This document shows, piece by piece, positions 7,259-19,360 of a DNA stretch of 64,000 bases; positions within the stretch are counted from its first letter, which is position 1, and each line of letters starts with the position of its first letter. The notes beneath the pieces are model-generated. The model had not been told where the DNA came from. It searched no databases and saw only the letters and a list, made by a program, of their open reading frames with translations. The position numbers and the translations under genes are program-made. This DNA comes from Synechococcus lacustris (GTDB lineage: Bacteria > Cyanobacteriota > Cyanobacteriia > PCC-6307 > Cyanobiaceae), in NCBI GenBank assembly GCA_903943975.1, contig CAJAQB010000013.1:124001-188000 (forward strand), in the 5' to 3' direction.

Positions 7259-7933
7259 TCAGTCTGCCTTGATCAGCCCCACTTGCAGGCCCCGCATCAC
7301 CGCCTGTGTCCGGCACCTCACCCCAAGCTTCTGGTGGATCTGGCTCACATAGCCCTTCACGGTGTTGGCCCTTAGCCCCAAACTCCTGGCCAGATCTTTG
7401 GTTTGGGCACCCTGGTGCAGCCCCTGCAGCACCTCCAGTTCCCGGGGCGTTAGCTGGGGCCGTTCGGGGCTGGCCCCCCCCAACAGCGAGCGGTCCACGT
7501 AGGCCCCCTCCCCCTGCAAGCTGCGCAGGGCATCGAGAAATACGCCGCGGCCCAGCCGTTGCCGGTTGCACACCGCATCGACCCCCAACTCCAGGGCCTG
7601 CTTCCAGTGGAAGCGCTGGGCTTGGCTCACCAGCACCAGGGTTTTTAGCTGGGGTTGCAGGGCCTTGCAGCGTTGGATCAAGCTGAGGCCATTGCCCTGT
7701 TCGAGCTCGTCTTGGCAGATCAATAGCTGGGGTTGGCGGGTTTTAACCAGCTGGAAACCCTCCTCTTCCGTGGTGCAGGCCCCCTCCAGGCGGGGGCCAC
7801 TCTTGATCGAGCTCACCTGATGTACCAACAGGGCCCAATCACCAACGCAGAGCACCAAGCGCTGGCCCTCCAGCAGGCTGAGGATGGCTTCATACCTTTG
7901 CTGAATAGCGCCCATCTGGGCCGTGAGATCCAT
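7259..7933 (-). CDS. LuxR/NarL-type transcriptional regulator
   Basis: The C-terminal 65 residues form a LuxR-type helix-turn-helix (LTPRELEVLQGLHQGAQTKD, then LGLRANTVKGYVSQIHQKLG). The N-terminal 140 residues resemble a receiver-like fold (LVLCVGDWALLVHQV, PQLLICQDELEQG, KTLVLVSQAQRF), but the usual phosphoacceptor Asp is not clear, so it may be a degenerate receiver. I chose the ATG at 7933; an ATG at 8002 would add 23 residues and overlap the divergent gene. It probably regulates itself and the two small genes after it. Confidence 0.78.
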   Translation of the reverse strand: MDLTAQMGAIQQRYEAILSLLEGQRLVLCVGDWALLVHQVSSIKSGPRLEGACTTEEEGFQLVKTRQPQLLICQDELEQGNGLSLIQRCKALQPQLKTLVLVSQAQRFHWKQALELGVDAVCNRQRLGRGVFLDALRSLQGEGAYVDRSLLGGASPERPQLTPRELEVLQGLHQGAQTKDLARSLGLRANTVKGYVSQIHQKLGVRCRTQAVMRGLQVGLIKAD

Positions 7934-7994
7934 GGCGGGGCAATGGCTGAGTGCTGGTAGGAAGGAAGCCTTGTCCCCAAAAGAGGAGACTGCG

Positions 7995-8453
7995 ATGGCC
8001 ATGGCTGTGCCGGAAGCCGAGGAGCTCCAAGCCGCCCTGCTGGATTTTGCCCTCGCCGAGCTGATTCGTCAGCACCGTTGCAGCTTTATGCCGCTCTGGA
8101 GCCGCGACAGCTGGGCAAAATTTCTGATCTGGTTGGCCCTTAATTGCGGTTGCAGTGGAGATCGCCAGGCCCTTGAGGCCTTTGCCAGCTCCCTGGGGCC
8201 CTCGCTTAGCGGCCGGCTGCGGCGCTTGTTTTTTGAGCGGGAGCTGGAAAATCTGCAGTTGCGGGTGCTCGCCGATCCCGCCGAGGCCCAGGTGTTGCTG
8301 CTGCCCCTCGGCCCCGCCCGCTGCCCGGAGCTAGAGGCGGTGGCGGCGGCGTTAGAGGCGCTGGGTCTCACGGCGCTGGTGCTGGAGGATTGCAGCCGCT
8401 GGCAGATCCATGAGGCCCTGGTGGCGGTGCCCTGGCGGGCGCCTGCCCTTTGA
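7995..8453 (+). CDS. Conserved-looking protein of unknown function upstream of valS
   Basis: The 152-residue frame starts at an ATG preceded by GAGGAG. The protein is mostly helical and leucine/alanine-rich ([19 protein letters not shown], then [16 protein letters not shown]). A second half ([20 protein letters not shown]) looks like an alpha/beta fold. No catalytic motif or membrane span was seen. It lies 29 bases upstream of valS and may share its transcript. Confidence 0.65.
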   Translation: MAMAVPEAEELQAALLDFALAELIRQHRCSFMPLWSRDSWAKFLIWLALNCGCSGDRQALEAFASSLGPSLSGRLRRLFFERELENLQLRVLADPAEAQVLLLPLGPARCPELEAVAAALEALGLTALVLEDCSRWQIHEALVAVPWRAPAL

Positions 8454-8482
8454 GACGATGGCCCCACCGCCGTAGCTGTGCC

Positions 8483-11323
8483 GTGCCCGAGGCCCTATCC
8501 CCCGCTGAAGCTTTGTCGCCCGCAGAAGCCCTGCCCAAGATCTACGACCCGCTCGGCACCGAAGCCCGCTGGCAGCAGGCCTGGGAGCAGCAGGCCGCCT
8601 TCCATCCCGATCCCCAGGCCCCGGGTGAACCCTTTTGTGTGGTGATCCCGCCGCCAAATGTGACCGGCAGCCTGCACATGGGCCATGCCTTCAACACCGC
8701 CCTGATCGACACGATCGTGCGTTTCCAGCGCCTACGCGGCAAGAACGTGCTCTGCCTGCCCGGCACCGACCACGCTTCGATCGCCGTGCAAACGATCCTG
8801 GAGAAACAACTCAAGGCGGAAGGCAGCAGTAAGGAGCACCTGGGGCGGGAGGCGTTCCTGGAGCGGGCCTGGGCCTGGAAGGCGGAGAGCGGCGGCACGA
8901 TCGTGGCCCAGCTGCGGCGCCTTGGTTATTCCGTTGATTGGCAGCGGCAGCGGTTCACCCTGGATGCCCAGCTGAATACGGCCGTGGTGGAGGCCTTTGT
9001 GCGCCTGCACGACCAGGGTCTGATCTATCGGGGTGAATACCTGGTGAATTGGTGCCCCGCCTCCGGTTCGGCGGTGAGTGACCTGGAGGTGGAGATGAAG
9101 GAGGTGGATGGTTTCCTCTGGCATTTCCGCTATCCGCTCGCCTCCGGGCCCACCGCCGATGGCACCACCCACCTGGAGGTGGCCACCACCCGGCCGGAAA
9201 CCCTTTTGGGAGATACGGGTGTGGCGGTGAACCCCAGCGACCAGCGTTATGCCGCCCTGGTGGGGCAAACCCTCAGCCTGCCCCTGGTGGGTCGGCTGAT
9301 TCCGATCGTGGCCGACGAGCACGTGGACCCCGGCTTCGGCACCGGCTGCGTCAAGGTGACCCCCGCCCACGACCCCAATGACTTCGCCATTGGCCAGCGC
9401 CATGGCCTGCCCTTGATCACGGTGATGGCCAAGGACGGCAGCATGAACGCCGCCGCCGGCCGCTTTGAGGGCCTTGATCGTTTTGAGGCGCGCAAGGCGG
9501 TGGTGGCGGCGATGGAGGCGGAGGGCTTCCTGGTGAAGGTGGAACCCCATCGCCATGCCGTGCCCTATTCCGACCGGGGCAAGGTGCCGGTGGAGCCGTT
9601 GCTCTCCACCCAGTGGTTTGTGCGCACCGAGCCATTGGCGAGCCGTTGCCGCGGGGCCCTGGCCAACCCCGCCGGCGCCGCACCCCAGTTCGTGCCGGAG
9701 CGCTGGAGCAAGGTGTACCGCGATTGGCTCACCGACATCCGTGATTGGTGCATCAGCCGTCAGCTCTGGTGGGGCCATCGCATCCCCGCCTGGTTTGTGG
9801 TGAGTGAAACCGCTGGCGAGATCACTGACAGCACCCCCTATGTGGTGGCCCGTGATCAAGCCGAAGCCCTCGCCAAGGCTGAGGCCCAGTTCAGTGGCGG
9901 CAGCCCTGGCCAGCCGGTGCAGATCGAGCAAGACCCAGACGTGCTCGACACCTGGTTTTCCAGCGGTCTCTGGCCCTTCTCCACCCTGGGCTGGCCCGAT
10001 GGGGCGGCCCTTGATCTGGCCAAGTGGTATCCCACCAGCGTGCTGGTGACTGGTTTCGACATCATCTTTTTCTGGGTGGCCCGGATGACGATGCTGGCCG
10101 GGGTTTTGGATCCGCGCGGCGTTGGCGAGCCCTGGATTCCCTTTGCCGATGTGTACATCCACGGCCTGGTGCGGGATGAACAGAACCGCAAGATGAGCAA
10201 ATCAGCGGGCAACGGCATCGATCCGTTGCTGTTGATTGAGCGCTACGGCGCCGATGCCCTGCGCTTTGCCCTGGTGCGGGAGGTGGCCGGTGCCGGCCAA
10301 GACATCCGCCTTGATTACGACCGCAAAACCGACAGCTCCGCCACGGTGGAGGGGGCGCGCAACTTCGCCAACAAGCTCTGGAATGCCAGCCGCTTTGCCC
10401 TGATGAACCTCGGCGGCGAAACGCCCGCGAGTTTGGGGGATCCAGATCCGGCCCAGCTGCAGTTGGCCGACCGTTGGATCCTCTCGCGGCTGGCGCGGGT
10501 GAATCAGGAAACCGCTGAGCGCTATGGCAACTACGGCCTCGGAGAAGCCGCCAAGGGGCTCTATGAGTTTGCCTGGAATGAGGTGTGCGACTGGACGATT
10601 GAATTGCTCAAGCGGCGCCTGCATGTGCCCGCTGAGCTGGAGGGGGCTGCCCGGGAGGCGGCCCTCGCCGACCAGCGCAGCGCCCGCCAGGTGCTGGCAA
10701 AGGTGCTCAACGAGCTTTTGTTGATGTTGCACCCGCTGATGCCGCACCTCACTGAGGAGTTGTGGCATGGGCTCAGGGGCGCCCCGATCGAAACGCTGCT
10801 GGCCCTGCAGCCTTGGCCGGCCCTAGATCAGGCGGCCCTTGATTCTGAATTAGAAGAGTTGTTTGCCGAAACGATCGAATTGATCCGGATGGCCCGCAAC
10901 CTCAGGGCCACGGGCGGTTTAAAACCCGGCCAAAAGGTTTCGCTGGTGGCGATTACCACCAGCCGCCCTGAATTACAGCGGGTGTTGGAGTTGGCGGTGC
11001 CAGATATAGAGGTGCTGGTGAAGGCGGAACGGGTTGAAGTGTTCTCCAGCATGCCCGAATTACCCCGCTCACTTATGGGGATCAGTGGCAGCGCCCAGGT
11101 GCAACTGCAGCTGCCGGAGCAGGATCTCGCCGCCCTCCGCAGCCGCCTGGAAAAAGACCTAGCCAAGGCTGAAAAAGAGATTGCCGGCCTGGCCGGCCGC
11201 CTCGCCAACCCCAACTTTGCCGATAAGGCCCCAGCGGAGGTGGTGGCCGAGTGCCAAGCAAACCTGGCCGAGGCCCAAGCCCAAGCCCAGTTGGCCCAAC
11301 AACGGCTGGCCGATCTGGGCTGA
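8483..11323 (+). CDS. valS: Valyl-tRNA synthetase
   Basis: This class I synthetase of about 946 residues charges tRNA-Val. It has the HIGH-type motif in [15 protein letters not shown] near residue 60, the KMSKS loop ([11 protein letters not shown]) near residue 570, a CP1 editing domain between them, and the C-terminal coiled-coil arm typical of ValRS ([20 protein letters not shown]). The start is uncertain: GTG at 8483 gives [20 protein letters not shown], which includes a small duplication, while a TTG at 8450 would overlap the upstream gene. Length fits the family. Confidence 0.96.
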   Translation: MPEALSPAEALSPAEALPKIYDPLGTEARWQQAWEQQAAFHPDPQAPGEPFCVVIPPPNVTGSLHMGHAFNTALIDTIVRFQRLRGKNVLCLPGTDHASIAVQTILEKQLKAEGSSKEHLGREAFLERAWAWKAESGGTIVAQLRRLGYSVDWQRQRFTLDAQLNTAVVEAFVRLHDQGLIYRGEYLVNWCPASGSAVSDLEVEMKEVDGFLWHFRYPLASGPTADGTTHLEVATTRPETLLGDTGVAVNPSDQRYAALVGQTLSLPLVGRLIPIVADEHVDPGFGTGCVKVTPAHDPNDFAIGQRHGLPLITVMAKDGSMNAAAGRFEGLDRFEARKAVVAAMEAEGFLVKVEPHRHAVPYSDRGKVPVEPLLSTQWFVRTEPLASRCRGALANPAGAAPQFVPERWSKVYRDWLTDIRDWCISRQLWWGHRIPAWFVVSETAGEITDSTPYVVARDQAEALAKAEAQFSGGSPGQPVQIEQDPDVLDTWFSSGLWPFSTLGWPDGAALDLAKWYPTSVLVTGFDIIFFWVARMTMLAGVLDPRGVGEPWIPFADVYIHGLVRDEQNRKMSKSAGNGIDPLLLIERYGADALRFALVREVAGAGQDIRLDYDRKTDSSATVEGARNFANKLWNASRFALMNLGGETPASLGDPDPAQLQLADRWILSRLARVNQETAERYGNYGLGEAAKGLYEFAWNEVCDWTIELLKRRLHVPAELEGAAREAALADQRSARQVLAKVLNELLLMLHPLMPHLTEELWHGLRGAPIETLLALQPWPALDQAALDSELEELFAETIELIRMARNLRATGGLKPGQKVSLVAITTSRPELQRVLELAVPDIEVLVKAERVEVFSSMPELPRSLMGISGSAQVQLQLPEQDLAALRSRLEKDLAKAEKEIAGLAGRLANPNFADKAPAEVVAECQANLAEAQAQAQLAQQRLADLG

Positions 11324-11346
11324 TAGGGAGGGGGGCTTACTGCCCT

Positions 11347-12021
11347 TCAGCCCCAGAGGCTTTTCGGTAGGGCGAGGAAACCATTCAGCAGCAGGATGAA
11401 GAGCAGCACCAGGGAGGCGAGGGCAAAGCAGCGCTGCCAGCGGCCCAGGTTTCCCTGGAGCCAATTGCTGTAGAAGCGGCTTACAAAGGGCACCAGAAAC
11501 CAGGAGGTGGCCGCCACACAAATTGAATTGCTTACCAGCATCACGATTGGATAGCCAACGCCTTTAAGGCTGAGGTGCAGCAGGGGAGTGAGCACCATCA
11601 CCGTGGGATAAAGGGTGAGCAGCACCAGCAGGTTTACCTTCCACTTAGGCGTGGGTTGGTTGATGCTGCGGGCTAACCAGCGGCTGTAGCCCTCCCAGTT
11701 GCCATGGCCGCGGAATTGGAAGTAATTTTGTTCTTCCTCTTGGCGCAATAGGCGCCGCCGTTCTGGGTGATCCAGCCAGTTGATGCAAGCTTCAGGGCTT
11801 TCAAAGCGCAGCACGGTTTGAAAGTGGCGAATCTCCCCCTCCCCGGGCAGCAAACGCCTCTCTTGGTATAGATAGCCCGGCTGCTGGCTGGCTAACTGGT
11901 GCAGTTGCTCGCTGAAGTTGTAAAAACTATCGAGCTTGGCGGCGCGCACCTGCTGCTCGAAGATGTATTCAAAGGGTTCGGCGGCGTCGGCGTTGCGGGG
12001 GGCCTGTTGCGGCTTTGACAT
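11347..12021 (-). CDS. ABM-domain (antibiotic biosynthesis monooxygenase-like) membrane protein
   Basis: The N-terminal 110 residues match the ABM ferredoxin-like fold (EYIFEQQVRAAKLDSFYNF, GYLYQERRLLPGEGEIRHFQ, RFESPEACINWLDHPERRRL). The C-terminal part has three hydrophobic spans (KVNLLVLLTLYPTVMVLTPL, VMLVSNSICVAATSWFL, FALASLVLLFILLLNGFL). Such ABM-membrane fusions occur in cyanobacteria but their substrate is unknown. The gene starts six bases after the formamidase stop and is the last of that operon. Confidence 0.78.
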   Translation of the reverse strand: MSKPQQAPRNADAAEPFEYIFEQQVRAAKLDSFYNFSEQLHQLASQQPGYLYQERRLLPGEGEIRHFQTVLRFESPEACINWLDHPERRRLLRQEEEQNYFQFRGHGNWEGYSRWLARSINQPTPKWKVNLLVLLTLYPTVMVLTPLLHLSLKGVGYPIVMLVSNSICVAATSWFLVPFVSRFYSNWLQGNLGRWQRCFALASLVLLFILLLNGFLALPKSLWG

Positions 12022-12027
12022 GGCTGC

Positions 12028-12975
12028 TCAGGCGATCAGTGCTCTTGGCACCATGGCATGGACACCGCGATTGCGGTTCACCATCTGGGTGATGTGTAGG
12101 TCGCAGGCCAGGCTGCAAAACACATAGGCTTCCTCCCGTTCCCAGCCAGTGAGGCTCACCAGCCAATCCAGCATGCGCCGGGAGGCCTGTTGGGCCGCCA
12201 GGTTTAGGTCGGCATCAAAGCCCATGGTGATGTAGTGGCTGGGGGTGATTGCCCGGGGAAAATCAAGCGGTGCTTGGTCGCTGGGGCGCTTGTGCAGCAC
12301 CAGTTGGAAGCTGCCCTTGAGGCAGGTTTCCAGGGCGGTTACATCCATTTCGCCATCGCCCTGCACCCCATGGCCATCGCCGGCGGAGAAGTGGGCCCCT
12401 GGCACAAACACCGGCAGAAACAGGGAGCTGCCCACCCGTAATTCCTTGTTGTCGATATTGCCGCCAAATTCGCCGGGGGGCACCGAACTCAAGCGACCCT
12501 TCTCCGCCGCTGGCGCCACCGCCAACACCCCAAAGAAGGGATCTAGGGGTACGTCTACCCCCCAGGGCAGCCGGGTGGTCATCGCCTGGCGATCGATTGC
12601 CAGGATCCGGTGACTGGCATGGGGGAATTCCTCCGGCAGCACGCCGGCCCCAGGACGCATCAGGTTGTAGCCCCAGTCTTCAGTGAGTTCGATCGCCTCG
12701 ATCTTCACCTCCAGGGTGTCGCCGGGCTCAGCGCCGCGCACGGCGATCGGCCCCGTGAGGATGTGGGGCCCATCGATCGGAATTACGGTTTCGATGATCT
12801 CCCGGTGGCTCGGCCGCACGAAGGAGAGGTCACCGCCCAGGTCGGCGCGGCCGCCGGAGAAGCTGTTGATAACCACCAGATCGCCGGAATCAACCGTGAG
12901 TTTTGGCGTAATGGCGGCGTCTAGATGGCCCCAATGGATCGTCTGGGGAGTGGCGTCTAGGAAGTGTTGGGCCAT
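12028..12975 (-). CDS. fmdA: Formamidase/acetamidase family amidohydrolase
   Basis: The 315 residues match the FmdA_AmdA family along their length: NSFSGGRADLGGDLSF, GPIAVRGAEPGDTLEVKI, PGEFGGNIDNKEL and SAGDGHGVQGDGEM are its conserved blocks, with GHLDAAI near the start and AITPSHYITMGFDADL late. The family releases ammonia from formamide or short amides, a possible nitrogen source. It follows the ABC ATPase gene after three bases, and the operon order is permease, ATPase, amidase, ABM protein. Exact substrate is inferred. Confidence 0.9.
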   Translation of the reverse strand: MAQHFLDATPQTIHWGHLDAAITPKLTVDSGDLVVINSFSGGRADLGGDLSFVRPSHREIIETVIPIDGPHILTGPIAVRGAEPGDTLEVKIEAIELTEDWGYNLMRPGAGVLPEEFPHASHRILAIDRQAMTTRLPWGVDVPLDPFFGVLAVAPAAEKGRLSSVPPGEFGGNIDNKELRVGSSLFLPVFVPGAHFSAGDGHGVQGDGEMDVTALETCLKGSFQLVLHKRPSDQAPLDFPRAITPSHYITMGFDADLNLAAQQASRRMLDWLVSLTGWEREEAYVFCSLACDLHITQMVNRNRGVHAMVPRALIA

Positions 12976-12978
12976 GGT

Positions 12979-14289
12979 TCAGACAATGGGCGGTAGAGGG
13001 GCCCGCTGGAAGCGGTCGCTGTCTTGGCTGTAGATGGCGATATTGGCGTAGCGCAGCCAGTTCACCAGGGTGCGGAAGCTTTGTTCGGCCTGGGGGGTGG
13101 TGAGGTGTTCGTCCATCAGGTCGAGCACGATGTCGCCACTCACCTCATGGCGGCGGTTGCGATCTAGCAAACGTTCCACGGTTTGCACCATAGGCACCCG
13201 TTCCCGCATTAATTGGGCCAGCAGTTGCCGTTGGCCCGATTCATCGGCCTTGCGCAGGCTGCGGCCATGGTCACTGAGCTGAAGTTTGCCGTTTTCCCCC
13301 TCCAGCAAGCCCAGCAGCGTGCCCGCTTCGATCAGGGGCAGCAGATTTTCATCGCTCAGGCCCAGCTCCCCCGCCAGTTGAGACAGCCGTCGCCGTTTTT
13401 GTTTGGGCAGCAGGGTGACCAGATCGGTGAGCGAGGCCAATCGGCAGCTGGGCAGAGCGGCCAAGACGCGCCGGGGGGTCGCTGTTGCCGGCTTGCTTTC
13501 CGATTCTTTTGCACCAATCGTGCGCTCCGGATTGGTCATGTAGCCGTAGAGCTCCTCCACCAGGCTGGTGAACTGGGGGTGGTCCTTGTCCCGGGGCCGC
13601 GGCAGCGGGTTGGCAACAATGCCGCGGATCACCCCGGGGTTTGCCCCCAACAGCACCACCCGATCGGAAAGCAACACCGCCTCTTCGATGTTGTGGGTCA
13701 CGATCACGATCGCCTTGGCCGGGAAGTTGCCCTTGGCCCAGAGTTCATCGATGTCTTGGCGCAGGTTTTCGGCGGTGAGTACGTCGAGGGCGCTGAAGGG
13801 TTCATCCATGAACAGCAACCCTGGGTTGAGCACAAAGGCGCGGGCAAAGCCCACCCGTTGGCGCATGCCGCCGGAGAGTTCGCGGGGGTAGGCCTCGGCG
13901 TAGCCCTCTAAACCCACCATCGCCAGGGCCTCCAGGCCCCGTTCGCGGATGCGATCGGGCGCCACCCCTTGGGCCTCCAGGCCCACGCCCGTGTTGTCGA
14001 GCACCGTGAGCCAGGGCAGCAGCGCGAAGCTTTGAAACACGATCGCCACATCGGGATTTACCCCCTGCAGGGGGCTGCCCAGGTGTTGGATCGTGCCGCT
14101 GGATGGGGCAATCAGGCCGGCCATCAGCCGCAGCAGGGTGCTTTTGCCACTGCCGCTGCGCCCCAACAGCGCCACCACTTCGCCCTCGTTCACCTCCAGT
14201 TCGATGTCGTCGAGGATCGTCACCGGTCCACTGCGGTCGGCGGCGGGGAAGGCCTTATGCACCTGGTGCAGTTCGAGCAGAGCGGTCAT
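12979..14289 (-). CDS. ABC transporter ATPase (NitT/TauT type) with C-terminal AAA-associated domain
   Basis: Residues 1-250 form a nucleotide-binding domain with Walker A GRSGSGKST, signature LSGGMRQR and Walker B LLFMDEPFSALD. After an about 40-residue linker, the last about 140 residues (LPSCRLASLTDLVTLLPKQK, then LGLSDENLLPLIEAG) match the AAA-associated domain found on some nitrate/sulfonate-type ATPases; its role is thought to be regulatory. The ATG at 14289 gives 436 residues; a longer frame to 14400 only reads the intergenic region. It would energise the fused permease upstream, probably for the amide used by the formamidase. Confidence 0.88.
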   Translation of the reverse strand: MTALLELHQVHKAFPAADRSGPVTILDDIELEVNEGEVVALLGRSGSGKSTLLRLMAGLIAPSSGTIQHLGSPLQGVNPDVAIVFQSFALLPWLTVLDNTGVGLEAQGVAPDRIRERGLEALAMVGLEGYAEAYPRELSGGMRQRVGFARAFVLNPGLLFMDEPFSALDVLTAENLRQDIDELWAKGNFPAKAIVIVTHNIEEAVLLSDRVVLLGANPGVIRGIVANPLPRPRDKDHPQFTSLVEELYGYMTNPERTIGAKESESKPATATPRRVLAALPSCRLASLTDLVTLLPKQKRRRLSQLAGELGLSDENLLPLIEAGTLLGLLEGENGKLQLSDHGRSLRKADESGQRQLLAQLMRERVPMVQTVERLLDRNRRHEVSGDIVLDLMDEHLTTPQAEQSFRTLVNWLRYANIAIYSQDSDRFQRAPLPPIV

Positions 14290-14329
14290 GGGAACAGGGG
14301 CGGGGGGCTGGCTGGTGGAGGGCTGAAAT

Positions 14330-16072
14330 TCAGAGGGAGAAGCGGCGTTCGGCGAGGCGGTAGAGGGGGCGCCAGAGCAGGCGGTTGAAGCCCACCACAA
14401 ACAGGCTCATCACCATCAAGCCCAGCAGGATGCGGGGTTGGTCCCCCTTGGCGGTGGCACTGGCGATGTAGGAGCCGAGGCCGGCGGTGCGCAGGGTGGT
14501 GTTGCCCCAGGTAACAACCTCCGCCACGATCGAGGCGTTCCAGGCGGCCCCGCAGGCGGTGATCGCCCCCGTAACCCAGGCGCTGAATACCGCCGGCAGC
14601 AGGAAACGATCCCAGCGTTGGCGGCCCCGCAGCTGGAACACCTGGCTCATTTCGCGCAGGTCGGAGGGAATCGCGCTGGCCCCGGCGGTGCTGTTGAACA
14701 GCACATACCACTGGGAGCCCAGGGCCATCAGCACCACACAGCCCAACCACATCGGCAGATGGGTGGCCAGGAAAGCCACCGTGAAGAAGGGGAAGAGCAA
14801 GTTGGCGGGGATGCTGGCCAGCATCAGAATTAACGGTTGCAGCAGGGCGGAAAGCCGCGGCCGCAGGCCGATGCTCACGGCCAGGGGCAGGAACACCAGG
14901 GTGCTCAGCCCCACCACCGCCAGCACCCGCCCCAGGGTGAGCAGGCCATAGCCAACCACCAGCAGCGTTTCATTCAGGCCCACCTTTTGCAGCACCAGCC
15001 GCACGGCCAACACCACGGCCCCACTGGCCAGGCCCAACAGCAGGGCATCGAGCCAGCGGGGCACGGTGGCGGCTGGGCCAACGCTGGCCCGGGCTGGGGG
15101 GGTGAGATCTGCCAGCAGTTGGCCCAGGGGTTGGAAGCCCCGGCCAATCAAGCGGCGCAGCTGCTGCAGCCCCCGCGAGCGGCCCAGCAACTCCAAAAAC
15201 CAGGAACGGGGCGCCAGCCCGGCACCGCTGCTGTCCATGCGGAAGCGGTCGCTCCAGGCCACCAGCGGGCGCCAGAAAAGCTGATCGGATAAAACCACCA
15301 CTAGCACCATCGTCAGCAGGGCCCAGAGGATGCAGTCCATGCGCTGTTTGGCGATGGCGGTGGCCACGTAGGAGCCCAGGCCCGGCAGGGTGTATTCGGA
15401 GTTGTTAACGCTGATTGCTTCGCTCTGGGTGGCAAAAAACCAGCCCCCGGCGAAACTCATCATGCCGTTCCACACCAAGTTGATGGTGCCGTAGGGCAGA
15501 TCCAGCCGGGTGAAGCGTTGCCAGCCGCTGAAGCGATAAAGCCGGGCGGCTTCATTCAGCTCCCCGGGCACCGTGCGCAGGGATTGGTAATAGGAAAAGA
15601 TCAGGTTCCATACTTGGCCGGTCACGATCGCAAAGATCGAAGCGGCCTCCAGCCCCAGCAGACTGCCCTTAAATAGCTGCAGAAAAAACGACACGGTGAT
15701 GGCCAGAAAGCCCAGCACCGGCACCGATTGCAGCACATCAATGATCGGCATGATGATCCGTTCGGCCACGGCATTGCGGGCCGCCAGGGTGCCGATGCCC
15801 AGGCAGAGGGCCAGGGAAATGCCCAGGCCGATGAACATCCGCAGGCTGGAGCGGGCGGCGTAGTAAGGCAGCAGGGCGGGGTTGAGGTTCAAGCCCGGTA
15901 GGGCGTCGCTGCCCGGGTGAAAACTCACCGCCATCTGGCTGCCCAGTTGGGCGATGCCGGCCACCAGGGCCAGGGCCAGCACCAGCAGGGCCGCATCTAG
16001 CCAGCCACTGCCCCTGGCCAGCTGCAGGCTGGCGTTGGCAGTATTCGTTTGCGTGTTTGGGACCGTTGCCAT
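14330..16072 (-). CDS. Fused double permease of a NitT/TauT-type ABC transporter
   Basis: The 580 residues contain two copies of a SsuC/TauC-type permease in one chain. Each has five or six membrane spans and an EAA-like coupling loop: NEAARLYRFSGWQRFTRLDL near residue 180 and REMSQVFQLRGRQRWDRFLL near residue 480. Each half ends with a similar LPGLGSYVATAIAK / AGLGSYIASATAK segment, which shows duplication. A single polypeptide can supply both membrane domains. No substrate-binding protein gene is nearby. It starts 24 bases after ligA. Confidence 0.88.
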   Translation of the reverse strand: MATVPNTQTNTANASLQLARGSGWLDAALLVLALALVAGIAQLGSQMAVSFHPGSDALPGLNLNPALLPYYAARSSLRMFIGLGISLALCLGIGTLAARNAVAERIIMPIIDVLQSVPVLGFLAITVSFFLQLFKGSLLGLEAASIFAIVTGQVWNLIFSYYQSLRTVPGELNEAARLYRFSGWQRFTRLDLPYGTINLVWNGMMSFAGGWFFATQSEAISVNNSEYTLPGLGSYVATAIAKQRMDCILWALLTMVLVVVLSDQLFWRPLVAWSDRFRMDSSGAGLAPRSWFLELLGRSRGLQQLRRLIGRGFQPLGQLLADLTPPARASVGPAATVPRWLDALLLGLASGAVVLAVRLVLQKVGLNETLLVVGYGLLTLGRVLAVVGLSTLVFLPLAVSIGLRPRLSALLQPLILMLASIPANLLFPFFTVAFLATHLPMWLGCVVLMALGSQWYVLFNSTAGASAIPSDLREMSQVFQLRGRQRWDRFLLPAVFSAWVTGAITACGAAWNASIVAEVVTWGNTTLRTAGLGSYIASATAKGDQPRILLGLMVMSLFVVGFNRLLWRPLYRLAERRFSL

Positions 16073-16096
16073 GGCTGGGGCTCTAGGTCCGTGGGG

Positions 16097-18196
<2,100 letters not shown>

Positions 18197-18625
18197 TCAG
18201 TTGCTGGATATGCGGGAGATGCGTTCCACCCGCCAGTTGTCTTCCACCTTTGCGAAGGTGAAGTCGAGGGGCAGTTCCTCCTTCGATTCGGCCTTCAGCT
18301 TCACGGTGAGCATGATCTGCCCCTCCTGCAGCCGCGGCCGGCCAGACTTGAGGTTGCGGTATTTGTTCAGTTGCAGCCCCGCCAGGAAGCGGATGAACTG
18401 CTGGCGGTTCACGTGTTGCCGGTAGCTCTTGGTGGTGAGCAGATAGGCGGCATCCACCCGGCCGGAGGCCACCTGGGTGAAGAACTGTTTGATCAGCGGG
18501 TTGATGCCCCGGGCACTGATCACCAGGCGCACGGCACTGATGGTCCAGTAGAGGAGCAGCGCTCCAGCGCCAGCCAGCAGCAGCTTGCTGCTGAGGTCGC
18601 GGATCAGTGACCAGTCCAGATCCAT
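18197..18625 (-). CDS. Membrane-anchored protein of unknown function upstream of ligA
   Basis: The 142 residues have one N-terminal membrane helix (LLLAGAGALLLYWTISAVRL, residues about 15-35) and a soluble domain of about 100 residues with a mixed alpha/beta pattern (NPLIKQFFTQVASGRVDAAY, ending FAKVEDNWRVERISR). This resembles NTF2-like small anchored domains, but I cannot assign it firmly. The ATG at 18625 is preferred over an upstream extension that overlaps the divergent SprT gene. The stop is adjacent to the possible GTG start of ligA. Confidence 0.68.
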   Translation of the reverse strand: MDLDWSLIRDLSSKLLLAGAGALLLYWTISAVRLVISARGINPLIKQFFTQVASGRVDAAYLLTTKSYRQHVNRQQFIRFLAGLQLNKYRNLKSGRPRLQEGQIMLTVKLKAESKEELPLDFTFAKVEDNWRVERISRISSN

Positions 18626-18707
18626 GGGCGGCGTCCTTCCTGGGGGCATTGGGCTTGGTGGCCTGAGTCTGAAGGACGGCGGCCCGAATTCGGCCCAGAA
18701 TCTGGCG

Positions 18708-19247
18708 ATGCCCATTGAGCCGCTACTGCCGTTGTTCCATCGGCTCAACCGGGAACACTTCGAGGGCCGCCTCGCGGCCCTGGCGGATCCGCCCCTGCAG
18801 CTGCGCTGGAGTGACGGCCGCATGACCCGCACGGCCGGTCTTTATCGCCGCGGGCCGCAGCTCTGCGAGATCGTGCTGTCGCGGCCGCTGCTGGGTCCCC
18901 TGCCGGCGGAGGCCACCCTCAGCACCCTCTGCCACGAAATGATCCACGCTTGGATCGACCGGGTGCAGGGGTCGCGGGAGGTGCATGGACCGCAATTCCG
19001 GACCTGCATGGCCCGGATCAATGCTGGCCAGGCCCAATTCCAGGTGAGCCTGCGGCACCGTTACCCCCTGCCCGCCGCCCTCGCCGGCTGGCTGGCCCAT
19101 TGCCCCAGCTGCGGCCAAACCCAGGCCTATCGCCGCCGCCGCCAGGGGCTGGCCTGTCGGCGCTGTTGTGAGCGGCACAACCAGGGCCGTTGGGATGCCC
19201 GCTACGCCCTTAACTTCAGTCGTTCTGAACAGGCATCCGTTGGCTGA
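18708..19247 (+). CDS. SprT-like zinc metalloprotease domain protein
   Basis: The 179-residue protein has the HExxH zinc site in TLCHEMIHAWIDR near residue 80. It also has a C-terminal zinc ribbon (CPSCGQTQAY, then GLACRRCCERH). This combination is the SprT/Spartan-like architecture; eukaryotic relatives degrade DNA-crosslinked proteins, and the bacterial role is unclear. The ATG at 18708 precedes PIEPLLPLFHRLNREHF, the usual family start. The gene diverges from the ligA operon. Confidence 0.85.
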   Translation: MPIEPLLPLFHRLNREHFEGRLAALADPPLQLRWSDGRMTRTAGLYRRGPQLCEIVLSRPLLGPLPAEATLSTLCHEMIHAWIDRVQGSREVHGPQFRTCMARINAGQAQFQVSLRHRYPLPAALAGWLAHCPSCGQTQAYRRRRQGLACRRCCERHNQGRWDARYALNFSRSEQASVG

Positions 19248-19353
19248 GTTCCTGGGGGGCCTGTTGGTAAGTGGCTGGGTGATCAGCCTGGTGGGCCTCG
19301 GTCGGGAAGCCTGGCTGCGGCGCGGCGCTCCTAAACTGAATAACTGGCCTTGA
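19195..19353 (+). CDS. Possible small single-span membrane protein
   Basis: A 52-codon frame overlaps the end of the SprT gene and continues past it. Its second half contains one membrane-like segment (FLGGLLVSGWVISLVGLG) followed by a basic anchor (REAWLRRG). No clear SD site precedes the ATG. The hydrophobic segment with positive-inside flank suggests a real product, but this is weak evidence. Confidence 0.35.
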   Translation: MPATPLTSVVLNRHPLAEFLGGLLVSGWVISLVGLGREAWLRRGAPKLNNWP

Positions 19354-19360
19354 ACAGTTG

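Noticed and set aside
8732..10162. Open frame of 476 codons on the minus strand
   Set aside because: Antisense to valS; His/Gly-rich translation with no domain.
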